From positions 4,230,972 to 4,294,971 of the forward strand of contig JAQFVV010006199.1 of NCBI GenBank assembly GCA_028023455.1: a stretch of 64,000 nt of DNA. Reading direction: 5' to 3'. The notes under the pieces are model-generated. The model did no database searches. It saw only the letters and a list, made by a program, of their open reading frames with translations, and was not told the origin of the DNA. The translations under genes and the position numbers were made by a program. Each line of letters starts with the position of its first letter. The first letter of the stretch is position 1. This stretch comes from Epiperipatus broadwayi. Taxonomy: Eukaryota > Onychophora > Udeonychophora > Euonychophora > Peripatidae. Of the stretch, positions 13,436-26,000 are shown piece after piece.

Positions 13436-16400
13436 ATTTTTATTGAAAAGATATATGTATAAGCATTGTGTTTATGTAATGATGTAACAATATATTGACT
13501 TCGGAACCTCACTAAATTATTTGTGAAACAAAGTTATTCTAATCAAAAATTGGTTGAAAAATTAAGTTGGAAAATATTATAAAACTCTTTCTATTGAACA
13601 ACAACAACAAAATAATGAGCTGAATTATTTGAGTTAGTTCTAAGAATGACTTTCAATTGATTCTGAGAATGATTAAAATATTGCAAAAAAAAAATTTTTT
13701 TTTTTTTTTTTTAATAACTAAGAAACTCCTGACATTTGAGAAAAAAAATGCTTTGAGAAATAAGTCTGAAACATAAAAAAAAAACGAAAATAAATAAGAA
13801 TAACTCTTATTATTAACTACAATAAATCTTGAAGAATGTATATATATTAATGATTTCCTCTATTAAAAAATTTAAGAACTAAGGTTATAAATTCTGATTA
13901 CAATAAGGATAACATGGTATTCATTATAGATTAATATTTTTTATTATTATTATTCATTCATATTTTGTTGTTCATGAAGATAACAGTGGGATAGTTTGAT
14001 ATAAAATGAGTTTCTCTCTGTAATCATGAATTGAATTGAAGCTTTTTAAATCCCATTAAAATTTTCTAGACATTAAATTTAAATTATGTTTACAAAAAAT
14101 TAACGTAGAGTATAATATCAGTCATTTTATATATTTTTTTTACTTTGTAATTGTTATGAATATATAAATTCCCACCAATTTAGAAATATTTCGAAGATAT
14201 GCTAATCTAAGAAGTATCAATGGATATCAACTTGATAGTTGGGTGTTATTGTTAATATTATTATTAGCAAATAAGTTGTTTTTATTTAGTTTAATATAAT
14301 TAGTTGCATTTTTACAAGTTATTTAAATCCAGGTGTTTAAGAATGATTGTGTAATAGTAATTTTGCACTTGCGACTACTGAAGCAGAATTTTTTTTTCTT
14401 ATTATTATTATATTTACAACGTAAAATTCTTTTAAATCAAGGAGGTTGATATATATATGAAGAAATGTATTCACAATGAATAAATGTTTGTTTTTAATAT
14501 GACCATCATTATATGTCGAATATTTATAGAAATTTGTTTATTTGGGCATCCAATTTTAAGTAAGATAAATTTTTATTTCGGATTTTTTGTCTTTTCATTT
14601 TTTTATCCAATAAATAATAACCAGAACCATAACTATCAATGAGCAGGATATTAATTTGGTTTAAAAATAAGAATTATTTTAAATAAAATAAACTAAACCT
14701 TTTTCTTTCCTTTATTTTGATTGAATGATTAGCTTCCCTTTTTATTATTTTCATTGCACTCTTTACTGAATCATAAACTCCAAGGCTTCACCATCATCTC
14801 ATTTCTTTCAAACTGATCAACTTGATTTCATAAAAGAGACAGATATTTATTACAAAATGATATTTAAAGCCTGGTAAAAGTTTGAGAAAAAATATACCCT
14901 CCTTTTTGCTATAAAAACAATTGACTAGTAATAGGGTTTTTGCAACAATGCTCTCTGCTTTCTTCAGACTTAACACTTAATAAAGCAAGAAGAACTTTAT
15001 TATAATTTCCATAATCCAAAATTTACCCACTGAAGTTATATTATTTATAGGCTTAAATATAAACCTTGGTAATATCTTGCGATACTAAACATAATTCCAG
15101 ATTAAACATTAATAAATTATAATGAATTCTATAAAATATATAGTTATGTAATTAAAATGATACAAATGTGATATTAACCAAATAATTGAGGCATACCATT
15201 GGTAGATTAAACTAAGTCAATTGATATACAAAATATTTTTATTGTTTACTAGTAAATAATGATAATTTTACTTACTTCACATAATGTTGCTTAAAGAAAA
15301 TCATCAAAGAATTTAAATAAAATTGAGATATATCAGATATATTTAAAATTAATTAAATTAGAAAGAAGCCATATTTGTTATTGAAACAGTGATAGCCAGT
15401 ATTTTTACTGCTGAGATCATTTGTTTATTAGTGAAATATTTTGAATCATTTTACTCTTTAAGAAAAGTTGAAACACAATTTTTAGCAATGTTGAAACATT
15501 AATATGATCAAAATACATTAGAAAAAAGATCCATGTGTATGTTATTGACTATTACAAGATTTTTAGTGCAGTTGACTATAAAATAAATTATAAAATTATC
15601 TTTGAAAAAAAAAGTATCAGACTATTGCATTAGTGAAGCAAATTAGGCAAAAGGTTACATATGGCAACATACTGTATCTTATCTGAGTCATGATATATGG
15701 AAAACATCAATAAAATTTAATGAATTAGGAACTTTACACTTAAAGGCAAAAATAAAGAAAATCTGAAAATACTTATTAATAAAGTAAAAGAAATATAAGA
15801 AAATGTAACTGCAGTTAAATATAAAGATACAGATTACAATAAGAGGGATAGGACATTACATTAATATAGATTATGAAAATATAAATTTCATCAGCATTTA
15901 TAATAAAAAATTCAGCAATCAAAAGATTCAATGCAAAATGACATGGGCATGATTTATATAAGAACATCTGAAACATCTATGTATGCTAAGTAATATATTT
16001 AAAAACAAAGATTAGAATTGTTCCATCTATGCATTTTGTGTGACTTTTTAAAAATCTAGGAATGTATAGTAAAAGTGCTGATAACATTTTTCCAATTAAT
16101 TTATTTTATGTGATTTTCTGTGGATATAAAAGCTTAACATCAAAGAAGAAAGCTAAAAAAACATTAATATTTTTATATTGTGCTACTAATAAAAAATTTG
16201 AGAACATCTGGCATAAAAAGTAAAGGAATAAGTTAAAAAATGATCAGATTTGACCTGACTTATCATCTTAAAATTGACATGATTTAATCGTCCTAAAGAT
16301 GAGGTGATCTACTTCATTAAAAATTTTATAATGCTCAGAAAGATTTCTGGTGAAAAAATAAAAAGTTGACCAGAAATGGACTTCTTAATGATTGCAATAA

Positions 16401-16595
16401 TAAATGTGCATTTTAGTATTCTGAAAAAACTCAAGCAGGTGTTAAGTTATTTGAGAGCATATATGAATAAAGAGCAAGAAAGAAAAAAATGATTAAAAAT
16501 TTATATCAAAATTAAGCAATAATACTGGCTCTAAAAAAAGTTTTCAAAAGATTTGTTATAATCCTATTCCTGTGAAATATATTCAAAATATATAT
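13436..16595. other. AT-rich DNA without recognised genes
   Basis: No feature could be supported. Between 15500 and 16560 the plus strand is purine-rich with many short broken frames, which could be an unrecognisable transposon fossil. No domain motif was found in any frame I read. Confidence 0.4.
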
Positions 16596-16599
16596 TTTT

Positions 16600-17190
16600 A
16601 TCTTCTTGGACTATAATGCTCTCTGACATCTTTTCATTTGTAAATGTTATGTCTATATGTCTATCCATAATTATTGCTGCATATATTGTCTCCAATATCT
16701 CTGTCTACTTTTTTCTAATTTCATTTTGGATGCCCTTTTTCTTTCTTTCTTGGTGGCAATCAGTTCAGTATTAATTTTGGGAATCTTTCCTGAGTCATTC
16801 TCTGTATATATTCACACCATTCCAATTGATTTGTTTTGATATCATTTCTTATAAAGTATTTAGTATTCATTATTACTCAAATTCTTTTATTGCTTATCTA
16901 TTCTATTCTTGATTTTCCTGCAGATCTTCATTACTAATTTATTTTTGTAGTCATCAATTCCATTTGCATTCTTTTCTTTTATTGCCAAACTTCACTTCTA
17001 TATGTAATGATTGTGTCACATATTCATAATTTATTGATTTTTGTTATATTCCACAATACCTCATTTGATATCACTATATCTTTTATACCCAATACACTTC
17101 TTTTTTATATAGCTTTATCTGTTATTTCTGATCTTCACAGTTTGATACTTATATTTCTCACATTTTCTAATGTGTTATCCATATTCTAAT
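16600..17190 (-). pseudogene. Fossil C-terminal end of a second LINE family
   Basis: Read on the minus strand, this region carries the C-terminal part of a non-LTR retrotransposon polyprotein, interrupted by stops. Near 17010 it reads TIITYRSEVWQ, the counterpart of the conserved LxYGSExW motif. Near 16740-16830 it reads NQLEWCEYIQRMTQERFPK, then LPPRKKEKGHPK. This matches the W-GH--RM----PK--L-W-P--RKRGRPK signature downstream of the reverse transcriptase domain in RTE-like and related LINEs. Its sequence differs from the 29-kb element, so it is another family or a much older copy. The palm domain and catalytic residues are absent. The forward-strand open frames here are antisense shadows. 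Confidence 0.7.
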
Positions 17191-17210
17191 ATATTGGTGT
17201 ATTTCTCCAC

Positions 17211-17215
<5 letters not shown>

Positions 17216-17301
<86 letters not shown>
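17216..17301. repeat. Long (TA)n microsatellite
   Basis: About 86 bp of uninterrupted TA dinucleotides separate the fossil LINE tail (minus strand) from the 5' end of a decayed RTE copy (plus strand). The array ends six bases before the LINE homology starts. Insertion of that LINE may have used this AT-rich target, or the array may have expanded afterwards. Confidence 0.95.
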
Positions 17302-17303
<2 letters not shown>

Positions 17304-17306
17304 TCA

Positions 17307-19130
17307 GAAAGAAATTTGTTGTTAACTGAAAAGAGAAACTTCAACTTTTTTTGGAAGTCTTAAAGGAACTGAGCAGAGCAATCTCCTAATGCCCACTCCA
17401 TATATTCTTATCATTGTAGCTGTTATTACTATGTGATTATTTATATAGTATAAAAACATGAATAGGCTGTTCACCAACACATATTCTTTAGTGGAGTGAG
17501 TTTACTGGCTTTTTACCTCTGACTTTATGATCAAGAAAACTATGGTCTTTTTTTTCTCAGCTGTCTGATAATTCTTAGTGAAATATCAGTTGAGTTTTCT
17601 TAAAGCTAGACTAAATATGTGGCTGAATGAATATTTTTTTCTTAATAGATATTTCCAATTATGACAGACAAAAATAAATCATGGTCTTTATTCACAGCTG
17701 TAAACTTATTAACTAAAGCAGTGATTAGTTGCTGAAGACAGAGGATGCTAAGAATCTCCTGATTGTGGACCCAGGCTGCCACTTAATAATGATATTTTAT
17801 TTAGGAACTTACAACTGTAGATTAGTTTGAAGGAAAATTGTAGGACTTGTAAAATGGGACATTATTACACTTTGTGAAGTTAGAAGAAAAGTGAAAAGAT
17901 GATTAAAAGTGGACATGTACTGTACTACAAAGGCACAAACATTGGAAGTACAAGTAGAGTAGAATTCATTATAAATAAAAAGTGAAAGAACAACATTGTG
18001 GAGATTGATGGTATATTGAACAATGGGAAGAGTAATTATTCAATTTAATAACAAATATTCAATGCAAATATTTTAGGTTCCTAGTCAATAAATTTTCATT
18101 GTAATGGAGAAGTAGAGGATTTTTATGTGGATGTACAAAAAGCTTTTGATCAGACTAAACAACATTTTAAAATTGTCATGGGAGTCTTTAAGGATAAAAT
18201 TGGTAAACAATTAAAAGGTGAATATGCTGTAGATAACTTTGGTTACATTGTAGAAATGAGAGATGATATTTGACTTGTGGAGTTTACAGAAAAAGAAAAA
18301 CTTTATATTATGAATTATTTGGGGGGGGGGGAGGATGTTAAATGGAAATGGACATGAAAGCATCCAAATAAAAGTATAGTGAAAATGGATTATATTTTGA
18401 CTAACAGAAATGTATATTTCAAGATTGTAATGTTCTTAATAAATGTGTCACAGAAAGTAATCATAATTAGTGAGATGTAAGATACATGTTAATGCAAAAC
18501 TAAAAAGATGCAAATTATTAAGAATAACAATATTTACAGTTAATATTCCTAATTTTCAGAAACAATTCAAAGAATTTAAATTAGAACTTACAAATCATTT
18601 TCAAATATTCAGATTTTGAACACAATTGAGATATAAATGAAATGAATATGAAGATAACTGATACACTTTTAAAAGCTGCAGTAAAGATAGCTAGTACAAA
18701 AAAGCAGCAATTGTCCAATAAAATTTCTACTGAGGCAAAACAATTTTTGGAGAAAGGAAGAAATAATAAAAAAAATACAAAATGATGTATTAAGAAGGAT
18801 TAAATATCTCATAAAATGGTGCAAAAACGAGTTAATAATGATATGAAAAAGTATAATTGTGAACTAGAAAGAAAAGCTATATAAGAAAATAAAAGTCTCA
18901 ACAATGTCAAACAACATATTGTTATTGGTACAAAACATTTCTCCAATAAGAAAAAATGATGGAACTATTACAAAAAAAAAAAAAAGATGACATCATTAAA
19001 TGTGTAAAAGAGTTATATCATTATATAACCAATTCCAAGGAAAAGTAACTCCTACAATTACTATATCTTCTCATTTGCCTAGCATTTTTAATGAAGAAGT
19101 GAGACATGCAATTAAATATTCATTTATGAG
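17307..19130 (+). pseudogene. Decayed RTE-type LINE copy, 5' UTR and endonuclease half
   Basis: From about 17307 this copy follows the 29326-31145 part of the complete element: the 5' UTR (17307-17660), the MTDKN start (17661 onward), then broken pieces of the endonuclease and the linker up to the ILNEEV segment at 19085-19130. Stops, deletions and an 11-base G run at 18321 interrupt it. Similarity stops abruptly before the reverse transcriptase domain. Loss of the 3' half is not the usual 5' truncation of LINEs, so a later deletion or recombination is likely. It still carries the ancestral reading frame across the point where the 29-kb copy has a 1-nt deletion. Confidence 0.8.
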
Positions 19131-19279
19131 ACCCATTATCCATTAACCAATCTGAAAGTGTGACCTATATTTCCATCTAAGATATATTAAATTACTCATT
19201 CTGATTATTGATAGTTCTGTCCTAAAATGTATGGAATAAATTTCAGCATCAAAAAAATACAATATATATATATATATAT

Positions 19280-21435
19280 TTGTAACAGGCACAGACGACG
19301 TTACATTGTTATTTATTAGTAAACATGAAAAGAATAAAAGTTCGCATATAAAACTTCCTTTTTAAGAATTAAAAATTGAAAATTAAAATTCTGTACTAAA
19401 CTCATATATATATATATAAAATCGCACAGATAAAAAAAAAATTATTAAAATAAAACTTTATTAAAAATAGAAAAAGTATTTTAAAAGCAAAAACTTAAAA
19501 AAGATTTAGAGATAAAAATATATCTTTAAGTTTGAAAACAAATTAATTAATGTTATTGAAAAATGGAAATGATTAATGTAATTAGTCAAATGTAACCTAG
19601 CCTTGGGCATTTTAATGTATAAGCAATGGTCAGATAGGAGACAAAAACAATGGAATCGGACCTCAGCGAAAGAACCATCACATTGATGACATAATGTCAA
19701 TTGAATCCTTAAAATTAATATAAAAGGAAAAGTTTGGAAATTATTAGTTAGTTATTACAAGAAGACAGATATGTTTTAGTGCAGAGTGAAGGAGAAGGGA
19801 TTGAAAAGATGCACTCTTCAATGCCTTCAATCTCATTAAAAAAATAAAAGAAAAATGACATCATTTTCCTAGATTGAGGACCATAGGACATTGAGGGATT
19901 TTAACATTGGATTCAAAATGGCAAGCAATGGATAACTAATGAACATTTCTAAAACAGTAAGCACGTTATGAACTTAAATGAATATTAATTTGGAAATACT
20001 AAGAACTTTAAAATATAAACTTTCTCATTATTTAATTTATAAGAAATGGAATCCTATCTGACCAACTTAATTTATTAATTAGTTATAATTTTATTTGATG
20101 TATTTCTTTTTTGTAAAATCATTTCCATTTATTTTTTTTTGTTTTTTAAGTTTTATTTATGATTTTTGTTTTGTGATAAATTAAATTATATAAATGTTAA
20201 ACTTAAGTCACGTGTGAATGACTATATAGATTTGTAATGTTATATTAGGGGAGGGTAATCTTAGATTATTTGTTTAGTAGTTGAATTAGGTCAATGGATT
20301 GGATATATTGGTGTAATTAGTAGATGTAGTACAAGATTCACTACAGGCAGAATCTCTATTTATACACCACACACACTCATTTTGCCTATGGGAGGAATTA
20401 TAAGATGGAGACCGCAGTTCCTTCCTATGGAGTTTTCTTTTTATTGCTCTTATCGTTAGATAAATGTAGTATTCCTATCTGACGAAAGGCAATTTCTTCT
20501 CTTAACCTATTTGTGTTGTCGTATTAGTATTACATTGAACACATCGATATATCGGATGGATTGATGTTGGTTTAGCTGCAAAATTTATGGCCTAAGGTTA
20601 AATAAGGAATAGAATATTTTCTTTTCAAATGCAATCTATGTAGTCTATTCATACTCGGCACTCTAAATAAAAATGCATTAAATTTAAGTTGGGTATAGAT
20701 GCTTGCATGGGTTTGTTATTGGTTTATTATGTTTTTGGTTTTCATATTTGATTAAAATATATAGACATTCAGTAAATACTGATACCTTACAGTGAGTATC
20801 TAAGATGTATTTATTTCAGATGTCTTTTAAGTTATTGGTGTCTTGCGGCATCTTACGATGAATGCTAATGGGTCTCTTGTATTCCCTCTGCAATTGACAA
20901 ATCAATGACTTTGTATTTTGATCAGTTATGTTTATTTTGAAATGTTTTTAACCATGTAATCTATGTAACCGATCTGTACTCAACATTATAAAACAAACTT
21001 TCATAAATCTATCTGTGCGAACTTAATTAAAATGTAAACTTATAATATTATAAAAATTAAAATGTAAATTTAAATTCTAAAATCAAATTAAAATCTAAAA
21101 TAAACATACTAAAATAATAATGTTAAATTTTATATATATGTGCATAAATAAATGTTTGTATGTTAATTACTGGCATTGGCTTATTTTATTCTTTTTTTAA
21201 AATATTCTTAGATAAGAATTTATTGTAAATATAAATCTCTGCTGTTCCACTGAGCTAGTGACAATGGGCTAACAACTGGAATCAAAATGTATAAATAAAA
21301 GGAAAAAAAAAGTTTTTTTTTTGACTTACGTATCTGCCTACTTTATAAATTTTTCTAGGTTCAAATGCCTAGTGGCGCTCTGTAGTGCTGATTACGTTAA
21401 GTATCCCCTTCTCCGGATCGTTATAATATATATAT
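19280..21435. repeat. Unclassified, less AT-rich block between two TA tracts
   Basis: This roughly 2.1-kb block is visibly richer in G+C than its flanks, especially at 20340-20560 and 20840-20900. It is bordered by short TA tracts (about 19262-19280 and 21425-21437). The left edge starts TTTGTAACAGGCACAGACGA and the right edge ends in CTTCTCCGGATCGTTAT. An 11-base inverted word, TCGCACAGATA, occurs at about 19415-19430 and, inverted, near 21010-21020. An A-box-like CTAGCTCAGTGG sits on the minus strand near 21245-21260. No transposase or polymerase frame is present. It could be a non-autonomous transposon or an old LTR, but I cannot classify it. Confidence 0.35.
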
Positions 21436-21449
21436 ATTCCAATTAGAAA

Positions 21450-22982
21450 TAACTAATAATCATTTTCTGACTAATAGTAAATTGTTAATTAGAAAGGACA
21501 TGAATTAGTTATCTTTATAGTAATGAAAATGTACTTATTACTAGATTGTGAGACCACTCAATGTTGCTTTAAAATTGCACTAACCACTCTTCGATCTAAT
21601 TTTTGCAAACAATGTTTAATTTTTACTTACAAAAATCCCATATTCTGATAAAATAATCTTTTTTTTTAAAAAATCTCATTAATATACATACAGATATGTA
21701 GGTTAGATTCACTTATATTAAGGGTCCAAATTTTAAAATTTAATGTATAAGTTTGTATGCTTACATAATATTGCCCTATGCAGATATACATATATTTATT
21801 TATAAATGATATTGTTTACTTAGTTTATAAACTCATGTACCACATTTTTGAAATTTACACTTAAAACTGTCACAGTAAACTAAAGCAGAACTAGCTTCAG
21901 TATGTAAGGCATCTTTATTTAAAACGGATTTTAGCACCTATTAAATTGAAGCACATATATGAAAAAGCATTTATGTTTATTTATGAAGGATGTTGATATT
22001 ATATGCGTACATGTAACAGCTTTTAATTATATGCATGTTTTAATAACAAAAAATAATGAATAATAATAGGAAAATATTTTATATAATATATATTATTTAA
22101 GACATTTTTAACATACTTATTATGAAGCCATCGAGCTTTGAAAGCGCTAAGCTTTAAATAAATTTAATAATATATATAACTTCTTTAACGAGCGTTATAA
22201 GTGCATAATTATTGATATTATTATAATATTGTAATTTTTCTGGCCTTTAAAAAATTATAAATATTAAATAAAAACAATAATGCTTGATAAAGAAAACTGA
22301 TTTATTTTACTTTACTAATTAGAAATGTTGTTTAAGAAGGTAAAGACAATTGCAAACTTATTATTACGTTGGATAAAAGTAAGCTGCAACATTCATGGTA
22401 TTGCAGCTTTAGTATGATGAGCATTGACTGAGTGCACAAAATAATGAAGGAAGAAGTACTGGTTACTACTTACTATTATACTTACCTCTATTATTTTTTA
22501 AAAAAAGGATTATAATTTTTACTATTAGTGAAGTATGATGTAATTTGATATGGACTTTTAAAAAAACCTTTTTTTCGCTAAGTGCAATCCATTAAGTATT
22601 TTAAACATTACAAATACCCACAACACATCAAATATACATATAAATAAAAAATAGACTTTTGCTCTCAGAGAATAACTAATTATTGTTGCAAATATTTTTT
22701 GACAAATCTCTGTAATTAATAAATATTTTAGAAAATTAAATAATATATATTAATATAATTATTTAATGAAATGTATTATTAATAAAATATTTTTTGTATT
22801 ATTATTTATAACATTTTTCCTATGACTGGACATAATCTTTATACTTAAACAAAAATAATTATTTTATACACTTATTACATAAATAGCTATTTTAGATTTT
22901 TCATGCTTATATTTATATGCTTATTTAAATTGTATTATTATGCTTTTATTATTAGTATTATTAGTATTGGTGGTAGTAGTAA

Positions 22983-23047
<65 letters not shown>

Positions 23048-26000
23048 ATGGTAGTACTAGTAATAGTGATAGTAAAAACTCATAGATATGTCCTTAATTG
23101 TGGCCTTTTTGTGATGCCTCACTTGTGCACTAACCCAGAATAAAATATTGGTCAATAATTAAAAATACATTATTTCTTTTTAATTTTTCAATTGTATTTT
23201 AAAAATAGTATCGAATTTTGTAATATGTTCTCGTTGTTATATATTAGATTATTACAATCTATTTTGCCTTAGATTTTTTTTTAAAAAAAAGATGGTGAGG
23301 ATTTTTTATTATAAAATCATTTTTGATGTATTTATCTGAAAGTTTGTAATGATAACATTATATTTGTAATTATATGCAGAATATCTTTTATCACCTAGTG
23401 CAATTGTTTTTTTAATTCAAACTTAGTTTTTATTTTTCTAAAGACATTTCATTTTTAACAATAGTACACAGAATAGTATAGAACAAAACAACTTAAATAA
23501 TATTATTGTTTTTTATTAGATATTTCTGACATAACCTGCAATAATACTAGCATGGGAATTGTACTATTAATGTTTCGATTCATAAACACTCAATTTAAGT
23601 TGATACTCTAGCCATATAAATGGCAAAAACATATACCAATTAAACTAGATGCTCATTGAACAGTAATTAAAAAACACAAAATAATGATTATGGAGAAAAA
23701 ACAGCTGGTTTTAAAGTTGCAGATCAATTAGGCAACACAAAAATATTGTGAAGAAAGAAAAAAAACTACAAAGAGAAAAACTAATGAAACTGATCACATA
23801 ACAATGACAAATAAATTTTGGAAACCACTCATTATTCTTGACTCAAAAATAAAAAAAAATACGAAAATCAGGAGACTTTTTATATGTAAGTATATAAAAT
23901 TTATATTGAGTCTTTGCCTTTGACAAAATAGCTAATTAATTAGAGTAAAGTATCAGCAGTTCAATGCTCATGCAAAAACATGTGAAGAAAAGAGGATATA
24001 GTGCTATTTAATCCATTATGTTCTACTATTAACTACCAGGTGAATGTACTTAGAAAACTGTGCTAAAGTTTGAATTGTTTTAAAAAAACATTTAACAATT
24101 ACAATTAGTATAGTCCAACATATAACTGTGAATTAATTTAGTTAATATAAAAAGTACAATACAATTTCAATTATGTGAACTAAATGAGATCAAATGATGG
24201 TTTATAGAATAGGTCATAAAATTACTCAGTTTATATAAGGTAAAAATATAATTATACATATTAAGTATTATAACATAAACTGAACAAAAAGTATAATCAT
24301 TTCTCAATTAAAACTAATAATGTATTCCAAAAATTAGAGTATTTTCTTGACAATATAAAAATCTTTATAGTTGAAGATACAAATATATCAAAATAAAATG
24401 TCAAATTTTATTTAATTGTAAATTTTTTATAAATATAATAAAATAATTTATAATTTACAAAAAGTTAATAATTCTATAAAATTATTATATTGCTTATAAT
24501 TTTCTAATTTTTACCAGCCACTTTTTTATATCATCCAATCAACTTGATTAAAACAATAATATGCAAAGCAAAAGGTTTTTTTTATAAAAATCATTAATAA
24601 ACAAAACCTTTATTTATTGCAGACTTTAATATCTGGGCATATATTATTTTTGGTTTTCAAATTCTAATAGTGAATACACAAAGTTTTAAATAATATATGT
24701 TTTTATAAAAATATTTCTTATCCTATTTGATTATTAAAAGCTAATATATTTTGTTACATCAGGAAAATAAAGAAAAATTATAATGAAACATTGTATTTTA
24801 ATAAATTATAAGAAGGGTACTATCAATGCAGTTCTGGAAATAAATATTGCTAAACATATATTTAATTAACATATGCTTAATTCTGATTGTGACATGTCAC
24901 TGAAACATTTTATCTAATTTATATTTTGATAGTTTATCACAAACTGACGTTTACGTTTTTAATTCAGGAATATGTAATACCTTTTAATAATTTCACATTT
25001 AAATTTGATAATAAAAGCTATTCAATTTTATTATTTGTGATCATTTATTTATATTGGAATATTGATTTGATGTGTATTAGCGCTTGAAAATTATGAGTAA
25101 TTAAAAACTGTCAACTTTATATTCACTTAATATTAAAGTATAGATTTAGGTGATATGCTATAATTCATTCAGATTACCAAAAAATAAATAGCATTGAAAA
25201 ACACAAATAATATGCTTAACTCTATCACATGACCTCTGCTAATTCATTGCTATTTCAGCATCATAATTTTTTCTTCCCATCTCTATGCTACTTACTGAAA
25301 GTTTTACTAACTAATAAATGTCATATGAAAGTGTTTAAAAAATATCCAGTGTTGTCCTATCTATAACCCATAATCTTGAAACTCATCTGGAGATATTCAA
25401 TAGAACAGGACTGTTAGGGATTTGTTAAGCACTATCACCCATTGTCTATTAGATACACAAGTTTACTATAGGAAGCATAGAGGTGTGAAAAAAATGCATC
25501 AGATTATTAAAAAAAATAGAAATGCATAACATGTATAGACATTAATAATGCAATAAAATTCTATTTATTCTTTTGAGTCTCATTGACTTACTTTATATAT
25601 ATATATCTGAAAATATAGATTACTATCAATGTTTTATCCAGATTCCTGCTTTTTTTCAAAAAGTGGAAGTCTGGTTAGCACCAGTTTTTAAAGTAAGCCA
25701 TTTTTTGCATAAAATGTTGAGAGTAAATTTTATAATCCAGATAAATGCTCATTATATATTTCTTTTAATCAGTTTTATTTCTTTATAGTTAAACAATCTA
25801 AAAGGTTGGAATTATCTTTCAATTTATTTATTTTACTTTTGTCTTTCTTTGATCTAACTATCATAAGTCACAGCTTGTCAATTTTGTATTTTTGTTTCAA
25901 AACTACATTTATCAAAAGTATGCCTCAAGGTTAAAAATATTTTATAAAAAGAAAAATACTTTTGAAATGAATAAAACTAAATAATCAAAGAAAATAATTA

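Noticed and set aside
18321-18331. G-run as a possible quadruplex or regulatory site
   Set aside because: A single G tract inside a dead LINE copy cannot form the usual four-tract quadruplex; likely slippage in decayed sequence.
22903-23143. Poly-Ser and poly-Val open frames
   Set aside because: They are two frames of the same (GTA)n microsatellite.
25642-25692. 51-bp exon-like segment (IPAFFQKVEVWLAPVFK)
   Set aside because: The splice words are good but the length is too small to exceed chance; no partner or homologue was recognised.
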